Part shown: positions 9,727 through 17,800 of the stretch, one piece after another
How the letters are laid out: each line of letters starts with the position of its first letter
Numbering within the stretch: the first letter of the stretch is position 1
Assembly: GCA_025153775.1 (NCBI GenBank)
Contig: JAOALC010000004.1
Location: 186,001-250,000 of the forward strand
DNA length: 64,000 bases
Reading direction: 5' to 3'
Source: SAR92 clade bacterium H231
GTDB lineage: Bacteria; Pseudomonadota; Gammaproteobacteria; Pseudomonadales; Porticoccaceae
The notes under the pieces: model-generated
Told to the model about the DNA's origin: nothing
What the model saw: only the letters and a program-made list of their open reading frames with translations
Databases searched by the model: none
Made by a program: the position numbers and the translations under genes

Positions 9727-11230
9727 AGTACAAATCCTTACTAGACTTACTAGGTAAGTCAGTTTCATTTAATACGTCAGTTATTGCGATACTAACATCG
9801 TTATCTGACAATGTTTCATAGGCTCGAGTGACAGCTGCCATAAAGCTAGAGGAGTCCATAAAACTGAATTTATCAGCGCCAATAGCCTTTAAAAATTGTT
9901 CAATATTGCTGCTTCCATTTTGGTGTATCTTGAAAAGTTCAGCGTGCAATGGATCATTAAGTGTGTAATCTTCTAACGCCTTTTCAATATAAACAATCCA
10001 AGCAGCAATCATAAAACTCATTAACGTCGTGTCATTACTCTTCATCAAAGCATCTTCAATAGTTGGAAACCAACGAAGATTGATCTTTTGGGAGCTATCG
10101 GTATTAACTTGCTGTGCAGAATAGGGCAAGGCACTATTTTGAAAACGTTGAATGATATCGATAATATATTGGCTGCCTTCAAAACCCTCAGGAACATCGG
10201 TTACCGGCAAGATAGCTTCCCTTAGCACCCTCCCTACAAATCTAAAAATTGGCGGATGCTCCAGAGCGTCATGAATATTCTTATGACCGGTTAAATGGGC
10301 TAATACAGCTATGATGGAATGTGAAGCATTAAGAAACCGTAGCTTCATTTGTTGATGCTTAATAATATCGCCGCTAAATATCACACCTACTTCATCCAAG
10401 GGAGGCCTGGGGCCGGCAAATTTGTCTTCAATTATCCACTGGCTAAAGGGTTCTGCAGACACCGGCCATGCGTCCTTTATATTGAGCGTTGAGTCAACTA
10501 AGGCCCTCAATGAGTCATCAGTAGTCGGGGCTACTTTATCCACCATTGAAGAGGCAAAGCTTATATTCTTATCAGCCCAATCCTCAAGGTGTGGAGAATG
10601 TATTTTTAACAGCGCAAATACACCAGCGCGCATCTTCTGCCCACCCGCATCGATATTGTCACAGCAAACAATACTTAAAGGCCCAGCATCGCTGACACTG
10701 CGCAGTATTATACCCGCCGCCAAATAGCCATAAATCGTCTGAGGTCTTTCCAGGCTAGCTTCGTCTGCAGACATATCAGTGTGACTATAATCGATGTTCC
10801 CTGAAGATAAGTAATATCCTTTCTCAGTGATCGTTGTGGTCACTAATTTTGTAGTTTGTTTAGCGACGAGCTTTACTACAGCATCTGGATCTTCTGGTGC
10901 TACTAGGATGTCTAAAATTGACCCTATGATTCTAAAGCTTGCTTGACCACCCAGCGTAACCTCTGTGTAAAGAAAATCCTGTGATTCAAGTACATCCCTT
11001 GTCTTGGTAGAGCGCATTGAAATACCAATGATGCCCCAGCTATCAAAACCTTGCCGGAGTAGCCTATCCATGTACACCGCCTGATGGCAGCGATGAAAAT
11101 TGCCTACGCCAAAATGGACAACACTAGGTTGAATAGCGTTTCTATCATAGGGCACGCCATCTATAGATGGGCTGCGATTTTCCGGGTCATCAAGCAGTTG
11201 TTTAAGATTTGCTGCAGTAAGTTGTTGCAT
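9719..11230 (-). CDS. uxuB: D-fructuronate reductase (mannitol dehydrogenase family)
   Basis: A 503-residue polyol/mannitol dehydrogenase-family protein. The N-terminal HFGVGNFHRCHQA motif (about residues 39-51) is the NAD-binding signature, and the C-terminal half carries the catalytic-lysine region MKLRFLNASHS. Family members include mannitol dehydrogenase, tagaturonate reductase and fructuronate reductase. The overlap with uxuA makes fructuronate-to-mannonate reduction the best reading. It follows dctM by 21 bases on the same strand. Confidence 0.9.
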   Translation of the reverse strand: MQQLTAANLKQLLDDPENRSPSIDGVPYDRNAIQPSVVHFGVGNFHRCHQAVYMDRLLRQGFDSWGIIGISMRSTKTRDVLESQDFLYTEVTLGGQASFRIIGSILDILVAPEDPDAVVKLVAKQTTKLVTTTITEKGYYLSSGNIDYSHTDMSADEASLERPQTIYGYLAAGIILRSVSDAGPLSIVCCDNIDAGGQKMRAGVFALLKIHSPHLEDWADKNISFASSMVDKVAPTTDDSLRALVDSTLNIKDAWPVSAEPFSQWIIEDKFAGPRPPLDEVGVIFSGDIIKHQQMKLRFLNASHSIIAVLAHLTGHKNIHDALEHPPIFRFVGRVLREAILPVTDVPEGFEGSQYIIDIIQRFQNSALPYSAQQVNTDSSQKINLRWFPTIEDALMKSNDTTLMSFMIAAWIVYIEKALEDYTLNDPLHAELFKIHQNGSSNIEQFLKAIGADKFSFMDSSSFMAAVTRAYETLSDNDVSIAITDVLNETDLPSKSSKDLYYA

Positions 11231-11251
11231 GAATATTTATCTCAATAGCGA

Positions 11252-12532
11252 CTAATTGAACAAACTAGGTAAAAATAATGTCGTACTTGGCAGGTAAGTT
11301 ACCAGCGCTAGAACGGCAATAAATACAAGATAGAATGGCCAGATCGAACGCAGAGTATCTTCGATACGAATGCCCCCCACCGCACAGGTTACAAAGAGGA
11401 CGGTACCCACTGGTGGAGTGACCAAGCCCAGACCCAGGTTAAGAATAAGCATAATGCCGAATTGAACGGGATCCATGCCAATCCCCACCATAACAGGAAG
11501 AAAAATAGGCGTGGTAATCACTATAAGAGGGGACATATCCATAAAGGTGCCCAACATCAGAAGTATTAAATTAACGATCAGTAAAATAATTAGTGGGTTT
11601 TCTGATATTGTCAGTAATACTGTAGATAGCTGAACCGGCACTTCCATCACAGCTAGCAACCAACCAAAAGATCCCGCCGCTCCGATAATTAAAAGTATCA
11701 TAGCCGTTGTTTTGACCGCATTAATACTTGCAGTAACGAAGCCATTCCAGTTGAGAGAGCGGTAAACAAAGACTGCCACAATTACTGTATAGATAACCGC
11801 GATAGCTGAAGATTCGGTAGCAGTGAAAACCCCGGATAAAATCCCGCCTAGAATAATAAATACCGTAAATAGCCCGGGGAAGGCGCCAATAAAATGCCGG
11901 AGTACCTGGCTCCAACCGGGGAATGCACCCCTGGGATAACCTCTTTTCACTGCAACTAGGTAAGTGACTAGCATCAGCCCTAGCCCCAAGAGGATCCCGG
12001 GTACTATACCCGCTAAAAATAGTGAACCTATTGATAGGCCACCGCCGGCTGAAATAGCATAGATAATCATATTGTGGGACGGAGGAATCAAAAGGCCCGT
12101 CGTGGCTGCTGTAGCGGTTACATTAACCGCATAATCTGCGTCATATCCCTGTTTTTTCATCATAGGTATTAATGTTGAGCCCATAGCTGAAGCGCTGGCC
12201 ACCGCAGAACCGGATATAGCGCCAAACATCATGCTAGAGCTGACATTAACTAGGCCCAACCCGCCTCTAACCCTTGCTAAAAGTGAGTGCGCAAATTTAA
12301 CCAGACGTTCAGCAATGCCGGATTGATTCATAAGCTCGCCGGCATAGATAAAAAACGGAATCGCCATTAAAGCAAATACATTCATTCCTGCGGCCATCCG
12401 TTGAAAGGCAACCACTAAGGGGATATCGAGATATGCCATAGTGGCTAAGGACGCTAAGCCAAGAGAAAAAGCAACCGGAACACCGATCACAAGAAGGATT
12501 ATTAGAGCCCCAAAGAGTATTAGTAGATCCAT
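11252..12532 (-). CDS. dctM: TRAP transporter large permease
   Basis: A 426-residue DctM-type permease with about 12 hydrophobic segments. Family motifs include GVPVAFSLG near the N-terminus, AIPFFIYAGELMNQSGI, GAISGSAVASASAMG, the LIPPSHNMI motif and LVTPPVGTVLFV near the C-terminus. Length and motif order are normal. With DctP and DctQ it imports carboxylates with a sodium gradient. Its position upstream of uxuBA points to a hexuronate or aldonate substrate. A C-terminal fragment of a second DctM lies about 1.8 kb away at 14344-14610. Confidence 0.95.
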   Translation of the reverse strand: MDLLILFGALIILLVIGVPVAFSLGLASLATMAYLDIPLVVAFQRMAAGMNVFALMAIPFFIYAGELMNQSGIAERLVKFAHSLLARVRGGLGLVNVSSSMMFGAISGSAVASASAMGSTLIPMMKKQGYDADYAVNVTATAATTGLLIPPSHNMIIYAISAGGGLSIGSLFLAGIVPGILLGLGLMLVTYLVAVKRGYPRGAFPGWSQVLRHFIGAFPGLFTVFIILGGILSGVFTATESSAIAVIYTVIVAVFVYRSLNWNGFVTASINAVKTTAMILLIIGAAGSFGWLLAVMEVPVQLSTVLLTISENPLIILLIVNLILLMLGTFMDMSPLIVITTPIFLPVMVGIGMDPVQFGIMLILNLGLGLVTPPVGTVLFVTCAVGGIRIEDTLRSIWPFYLVFIAVLALVTYLPSTTLFLPSLFN

Positions 12533-12535
12533 AGT

Positions 12536-13054
12536 TTACCTCTTATCGGCTTCAGCATTTTTCGGTGGATTAATTGAATTATCAGAAGTAATAGCAAGCA
12601 TGAGTCTTTCTAGCGCAAAAATACTGATGAATAAACCAGCGGCCGCAAAAGGCCAATAAGCAAAGGACCGAGAAATGTTCAACGCAGGCATAATATGATC
12701 GTCAGTAAATGCAGCGAGGCGACTGCCATTGACCAGCATCGCAATGCCAAAAATTATTATCAGTGAATTATTGATTACTTCTAGCAGAGTCCTAATATGA
12801 GATGGAACAGCGTCCAGAAGAAATTTTAAACCTAGATGAAAGTTTTCATAAACCCCCACCGCTGCTGCAAGCATGATGTAATACAGCATCAATAGTAGCG
12901 CCGCAGATTCTGACCAAGCAGGACTGGCATTAAGTACATAACGCGCAAATACTTGCCAGCCAATAATTAGAGTCATTAAAACCAGCCCAGCTGTTGAAAT
13001 AACAATAGCTATACGGGCAAGCTTTTGCGTGAGCCGAGCGAATATTGCCCTCAT
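12536..13054 (-). CDS. dctQ: TRAP transporter small permease
   Basis: A 172-residue membrane protein with four hydrophobic segments and the DctQ pattern (GWQVFARYVLNASPAWSES, about residues 29-47). The start overlaps the dctP stop by ATGA and the stop is 3 bases before dctM, so the three genes are translationally coupled. It forms the small membrane subunit linking DctP to DctM. Confidence 0.92.
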   Translation of the reverse strand: MRAIFARLTQKLARIAIVISTAGLVLMTLIIGWQVFARYVLNASPAWSESAALLLMLYYIMLAAAVGVYENFHLGLKFLLDAVPSHIRTLLEVINNSLIIIFGIAMLVNGSRLAAFTDDHIMPALNISRSFAYWPFAAAGLFISIFALERLMLAITSDNSINPPKNAEADKR

Positions 13055-14061
13055 AAGACCGAAGCATCCTGGGTTGCCTGAATCCGCTTTAGTAGGTCAT
13101 GCATTTTTTCCGAAGTAACAAATTTTTTGTAGACAGGTGCCATCGCATCAATAAAAAGCGATAGATCTGGATTTTCAATGACCTTTACTCCAGCGCTAAG
13201 TACTTTACCTTGTGATAAAGCAACACGCTTATCCCACTCCTTACGCATATAGGGGACTGATGCTTTTGCTGCTCGACGAATTAAATTTTTCTGCTGTAAC
13301 GATAATTTCTGCCAGCGATGCTTAGACATCACCAACACCTCAGGCATCATAGTGTGTCTTGTTAATGTGTAATGTGCGGCCGCCTCGTAATGTCCCGTAG
13401 ACTCGTAAGAGGGCCAATTATTTTCACTACCATCAATCGTGCCTAATAAAAGGGACTCATAGACCTGCCCAAATCCCATCGGTGTTGGATTTGCCCCAAG
13501 CGCTTCGACCATAGCCACGGACAGCGCAGAATTTTGAACGCGAATTTTTAATCCTTCTAAGTCTCTGGGGCTCCGAATTGCACGTTGATTATTATAAAAA
13601 CTACGTGCTCCCGAATCGTAGTAAGCTAATCCGATAAGGCCATAGGGCTCAAGGGAGGCTAAAATCTCTTCACCAATCGGTCCATCCACTACTGCACGCA
13701 TATGAGAGGTTGATCGGAATAAGAAGGGTAATCCCAGCAAGCTGGTTTCTGGGGCGACAGAATTGAGTGGTGCCATGTTGATGCGGTTTAAATCAATGCC
13801 TCCAAAGATAGTTATTTCTAGGGTGTCTTTCTCCTCTCCCAATTGACCACCCGTGTAGAGCTTAATCGCTAGATCACCGCTTGACCATTCCTCAAGCAGT
13901 GTTCCCATATACTTAAGAGCCAATGCCGTCGGGTAGTCACTAGGATGGGTCTCCGCTGCCCTGAGGACTAAATTATCGGCTCCAAGAGCAGTTTCACAGG
14001 CACCCAACATGCAAAGAAATGCAAGAAATTGTCGGACAACTATTTTGAAATACCTGATCAT
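13051..14061 (-). CDS. dctP: TRAP transporter substrate-binding protein
   Basis: A 336-residue periplasmic DctP-family protein with a signal peptide ending near CETALG. Family motifs are AETHPSDYPTA (about residue 35), the GLKIRVQNS segment with the conserved arginine that binds the substrate carboxylate, and DGSENNWPSYES. It is the first gene of the operon. The operator-like palindrome at 14120-14133 lies 59 bases upstream of its start. The TRAP/uxu context suggests glucuronate, galacturonate or a related sugar acid as ligand. Confidence 0.94.
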   Translation of the reverse strand: MIRYFKIVVRQFLAFLCMLGACETALGADNLVLRAAETHPSDYPTALALKYMGTLLEEWSSGDLAIKLYTGGQLGEEKDTLEITIFGGIDLNRINMAPLNSVAPETSLLGLPFLFRSTSHMRAVVDGPIGEEILASLEPYGLIGLAYYDSGARSFYNNQRAIRSPRDLEGLKIRVQNSALSVAMVEALGANPTPMGFGQVYESLLLGTIDGSENNWPSYESTGHYEAAAHYTLTRHTMMPEVLVMSKHRWQKLSLQQKNLIRRAAKASVPYMRKEWDKRVALSQGKVLSAGVKVIENPDLSLFIDAMAPVYKKFVTSEKMHDLLKRIQATQDASVL

Positions 14062-14119
14062 TAATCTACGATTCTCTAAGTTTACTGCGCCACAGAGATA
14101 AATCTAAAGTGACGGATTA

Positions 14120-14133
14120 TGATACCGGTGTCA
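14120..14133. promoter_or_regulatory. Operator-like palindrome 3 (TGATACCGGTGTCA) upstream of dctP
   Basis: TGATACCGGTGTCA differs at one position from a perfect 14-bp palindrome and matches the two copies at 3821-3864. It is the sole ACCGGT-centred site in the dctP promoter region, at a position expected for a repressor or activator of the dctPQM-uxuBA operon. Confidence 0.65.
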
Positions 14134-14343
14134 TTACTTTCTGTCAATGAGTTTGGATATATCCCTCAAGCCAATATTTCTCATAGCTTAAACATTAAAC
14201 CGAGCCTGCCCTGCACCTGCTCGCCAAAGCATTTTACATTGCTAGCATCATTTCACTCAATGCTCAAATCTTGACCAAGCCATAATGACCTCCTGTGCTT
14301 TGGTATTGTAACCATTAGGAGTGTCTGGTGGAGTGGGTGCGAT

Positions 14344-14610
14344 TCACCAATTCTAATGCAAGTCATGGACAGCACAGGTATCTCACCATTGCAATTTGGC
14401 ATTATGATGATCCTGAATCTATCTGTTGGACTATGTACCCCACCAGTCGGCAGCGTGTTATTTGTTGGTTGTAGCATCGGAAAACCACGGATTACAGATG
14501 TTATAAAGCCATCGATTCCAATGTATTTTGCAATGCTTGGCGTACTCGCACTAGTGATGTATTTCCCTTCATTAAGCGAAGCGCGTCCCAAAGCATTAGG
14601 CCTATACTGA
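14344..14610 (+). pseudogene. C-terminal fragment of a DctM-type TRAP permease
   Basis: About 88 codons ending in a stop match the last 80 residues of DctM (QFGIMMILNLSVGLCTPPVG, then SVLFVGC, then a final hydrophobic helix). An ATG exists at 14356, but the preceding 340 residues of the permease are absent and the frame upstream of about 14344 shows no similarity. It is on the opposite strand to the intact dctM and differs from it at many positions. It is therefore the relic of a different TRAP transporter, not a recent duplication. Confidence 0.75.
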
Positions 14611-14704
14611 GCACCCCAAAGAATCCCGGTAACTTTGCAAAACAGCTAAAGAAAACTGTTTATGGTTATATTTACCCAACAACGAAATTATATGAGATCA
14701 AACC

Positions 14705-15233
14705 GTGAAACATTATGAATACAGCCTGAGTTTTTCTCTGGCCAAAGCCATCAAAACCTCTGAGGAGTGCACTGACCTTTTGTTTTAGGCCGGTTGCGAT
14801 GACGCGGTTGTTGGCGTTGATGCAGCGAACTCTATTGCCCTGACCCCTGATCGACTCAGCGACACAGCAGGGTCCGCGATACGGCAGTCAATTGCGCAGG
14901 TCACCATGGCTATTGCAGGGGCAGAATTATTGGAGGTCAAGCCAAACCTTGAAGGGCTCTCTGATATTGCCGAGCTGGTGGGCTGTTCACGCCAGAATAT
15001 TCGCCAGCTCGCCGCCGACACAAAAACGCCTTTTCCCCCAGCCTAGTGCCACTGGCAGCGCACCACTCTCACACTTCTATTAAGTGGGCCTGTGGCTGAT
15101 GGAAAACAAGCGAGTGAAGTCCAAGCCAACCCTCGAGTCTTTAGAGGTCTCCAAGGCTGCATTCAAGTTAAATATGGACGTTCAGCACCAGCGTTTTGAA
15201 CGATTCGTTGCTGAGAACAAGCCAACCTATTAA
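14705..15233 (+). pseudogene. Decayed helix-turn-helix protein
   Basis: A GTG at 14705 opens a frame (KHYEYSLSFSLAKAIKT) interrupted by TAG at 14786-14788. It continues in the same frame through a helix-turn-helix-like segment (LSDIAELVGCSRQNIRQLA) to TAG at 15044. Coherent coding then resumes in the next frame (a TAA at about 15080, then VGLWLMENKRVKSKPTL and on to NKPTY) and stops at 15231-15233. The shift falls near a C-run at about 15036-15040. At least two nonsense changes and one frameshift mean a dead gene of about 170 codons. It resembles small DNA-binding proteins with an excisionase-like HTH; I cannot name the family. Confidence 0.65.
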
Positions 15234-15762
15234 GTCGATTATCTTTCTAAAAACCAAGCCCTTGTTTTGGGCTGGTGTTGAACCGTTAGGAAGGACTGGG
15301 GCGGTGTAGCGCATTTACTGCGCTGTGTTTGCGGTGCTGTGTTATCTACTACTAAAGTCACGTGTGTGTCTACTCTCATAGCACTCTCTTCTAGTTAATG
15401 TACTAGAACAGAATAAGCCCCATTTATCGCGTATCAGCGTGATTTAACGCTGCTATTATTAAATGCTACTTATGATTTGCAGTAATCGCAACCGTTTCTA
15501 ACTTTCTTTGTAAAACCCCCTGTTTTAGGGGTGGTTTGTAACAAGCTTGTAACTATCAACTCTATATAAATCAATGGGTTATACCTGATCGACTACTCAC
15601 ACGGGATAACTAGGATCAAGCCGCAACGCGGCGCAGCCCCAAAGGGGTAAAAACAGGCTAAGGCCTCAGATAATAAAATCACTAGTCGCTCTAACACTTA
15701 TAGCCTACGCTGTTATCTGGACTAGCAATTCGCTATCCTAGAGGCCTTGAGAGGGCGTCAAT
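15234..15762. other. Gene-free stretch with several hairpins
   Basis: About 530 bases without a supported gene. It contains short inverted repeats: AGCCC/GGGCT near 15257-15272, CCCC/GGGG near 15518-15533, TCTAGT/ACTAGA near 15391-15408, and the larger nested structure at 15610-15748. No promoter is confidently assigned. Confidence 0.5.
15610..15748. repeat. Nested inverted repeats upstream of TPR gene
   Basis: CTAGGAT (15610-15616) pairs with ATCCTAG (15735-15741). AAGGCCTC (15660-15667) pairs with GAGGCCTT (15741-15748). CAGATAA (15667-15673) pairs with TTATCTG (15713-15719). Two small GC hairpins lie between the outer arms. The last arm ends 3 bases before the likely ribosome-binding site (GAGGG, 15751-15755) of the TPR gene, so the RNA could fold into a leader structure. 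Confidence 0.45.
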
Positions 15763-17557
15763 TTGTCATTCAAAAAAATTACTCAGGCGGTGACAGCACT
15801 GCAACAGGGGTCAGCTCGAAACGGCAGTCAGCCTATTCGACAAGTATATAAAAGAGCTCAGGCAACCACAGCATTTGCACGCCTGTGTTATTGCCTACTA
15901 CAGAGCTAATCGCTTTGCCGATGCCGAGACTGTGCTTAAAAAGCTTATAGCCCGAGTGCCAATGACACCGCAACTCGCGTCCTTATCGGCAGATATCAAA
16001 AAGGCAGCAGGAGATTTAAAAGGCGCGATAGTCTACTACCGCCGTGCCTTAGAGAAGGACGCTCAGGTACCTGAGCTGAATTATAACTTGGCTTTAGCTC
16101 TGTTTGAGCTATCTCAAGTAACAGAGGCTGCCAGTCTGCTTACCAAGGCCATTGCTGCGCGCCCAAACTATCTCAAAGCCAAAATTCTCCTGGCCCGATG
16201 TCATGCAGGTCATGAACAGTATGAGGATGCCAGGAGGGAGCTCACCCGGGTATCTGAACTAGAACCACAGAACTATGCCGCTCATTATCGAAGGGGAAGA
16301 TTGCACCTGCATCTGGGACAGAGTGCTGATGCAGCAGTCGCACTAAAGAAAGCCTTGCAGCTTAACCCCTCACTAACAGCTGCCGAGGAACTGCTGATTC
16401 TTAATAGTATTCGCGCCGGCGACCGGCCCGAGGCCAAATCTTTAATAGAAACCGCAGTTGCTCGTCTCCCCGACAATGACAACCTGATTGCCCTAGCCAC
16501 TGACTGGGGAATAGAGACCGGGGTGGACCAGCCGTTTCAACATATCCAAAGCTCTTGGGATAACCAACCCAGACCAACGATTTTTACTGTCTATATGCAA
16601 AGACTTTTATCTTTCGGCAATTTGGATGGCGCTGAAACTTTACTGAACAACTATGAACGTCAATTTGGTCTAGATTTGCGCTGGGAATCGGGAAAGCTTC
16701 AGCTAATGCTCAAGCGCGAAAACTACAGCGACATGCTAAGCTTGATTGAGAAGTCATCGGATAAAAAAGCCCATCTGGAGCTGCGATGCATGGCTCATTT
16801 CGCGCTGGGAAATTATGGCGATTGTTTTGACTGTGCAAAGCAGCTACATCTGGATCAACCCAGTGATCAGTATTATTTAGCTCTCTTAACCACTTCCCTT
16901 CGCTGTCTGGGTGATAAGCGTTACACAGAGCTGGTTGACTACAACAGCCTAGTACTGGAAGCTCAGTTACAAACACAGCAGCCCTCTACCGAGGCCAACA
17001 GGGAACTGATCGACCATTTAAGCAGCCTGCATATAACTACCACAGCACCATTGGAGCAGTCCATTAAATTGGGGACCCAAACACCGGGTAATCTTTTCAG
17101 TCAAGATCGGCACCCAAGTGTGACAGCTCTGATAGCTGAGTTGCGAGGCCTGTCTCAACCATTTTTTGACAGTTTGAAATCTGCCGGTTTGGATAAGCTA
17201 CATCCAGTGAGAGCCAATGCTCCTGGAAAACCTTTTTTCAATGCCAGCTGGTCGATCAAATCTAGGAGCGGCAGTTATCACAGCTCTCATGTTCACTCTA
17301 AAGGTTGGTATAGCAGTGCCTGCTATATTGATGTGCCTGAGGTGATTAATGACACATCTGATGCTGGTTATCTATTATTTGGAGAGCCACCATTCAAAAC
17401 CAGAGACAGATTGGAACCGGACTACAGAGTAAAACCAGCAACCGGAAAACTAGTACTTTTCCCAAGCTACTTCTGGCACTCAACCAAACCCTATACTGGT
17501 GAGGGAGATCGCTTGGTGGTGGCCTTTGATACGAGTGGTCCCAACCTTTTTGTCTAA
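15763..17557 (+). CDS. TPR protein with C-terminal 2OG-Fe(II) oxygenase domain, N-terminally frameshifted
   Basis: The N-terminal half is a run of tetratricopeptide repeats (for example ALEKDAQVPELNYNLALALF and ELEPQNYAAHYRRGRLHLHL). The last 100 residues match the putative 2OG-Fe(II) oxygenase family of the PF13759 type: SSHVHSKGW with candidate metal histidines, LVLFPSYFWHS with the distal histidine, and GDRLVVAFD with the 2-oxoglutarate arginine. The long uninterrupted frame begins at a TTG at 15875, inside a TPR. TPR-like sequence (GQLETAVSLFDKYIKE) continues upstream to about 15812. There it must shift frame to join the segment SFKKITQAVTALQQG, which starts at TTG 15763 behind GAGGG. One extra base at about 15811 explains the break. 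It could be a real mutation or a sequencing error. The gene precedes the flagellin on the same strand. Confidence 0.75.
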
Positions 17558-17570
17558 ACCAAGCATGACC

Positions 17571-17612
17571 TAGGCTCCCCCGCCCCCTGTAAATGAGCCG
17601 CCTTTTTTAAAC
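17571..17612 (+). terminator. Possible terminator after TPR-oxygenase gene
   Basis: GGCTC and GAGCC arms with a loop of about 16 bases are followed by GCC and a run of six T. The stem is short, so this is weak. Confidence 0.35.
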
Positions 17613-17704
17613 CCGAGAGAACAAATTCCAGGCTGTTAAAAGCGGCAAGCTTTTGCCAAAAGACATTTTGTTCGGCCATTGTCCGCCACCTGTTGCCACT
17701 TACC

Positions 17705-17731
17705 TAAAGAACCGATTTTCACTGTCGATCT
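17705..17731 (+). promoter_or_regulatory. Sigma-28 (FliA)-type promoter of the flagellin gene
   Basis: TAAAGAAC (17705-17712), an 11-base spacer and GTCGATCT (17724-17731) fit the flagellar sigma-28 consensus TAAAGTTT-N11-GCCGATAA at the most conserved positions and exactly in spacing. It lies about 70 bases before the flagellin start, as expected for a late flagellar gene. Confidence 0.65.
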
Positions 17732-17746
17732 CGCCTAGCGAGATCG
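17726..17746. repeat. 8-bp perfect palindrome overlapping the flagellin -10 element
   Basis: CGATCTCG (17726-17733), loop CCTAG, CGAGATCG (17739-17746). It covers the -10 box and the likely transcription start. It could be an operator or form a hairpin at the 5' end of the flagellin mRNA. Confidence 0.55.
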
Positions 17747-17800
17747 CGGAAATAAGTCCGCCTCTCTGATAACCATTTTTTTGGGATATTGGATTAAGAC

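Noticed and set aside
14253-14591. Minus-strand 112-codon frame
   Set aside because: It is antisense to the DctM fragment, whose translation matches TRAP permeases; the minus frame has no recognisable pattern.
14785-15083. Open frames on both strands over the broken HTH gene
   Set aside because: Neither gives a plausible protein; the coding signal is in the plus-strand frames joined across the frameshift.
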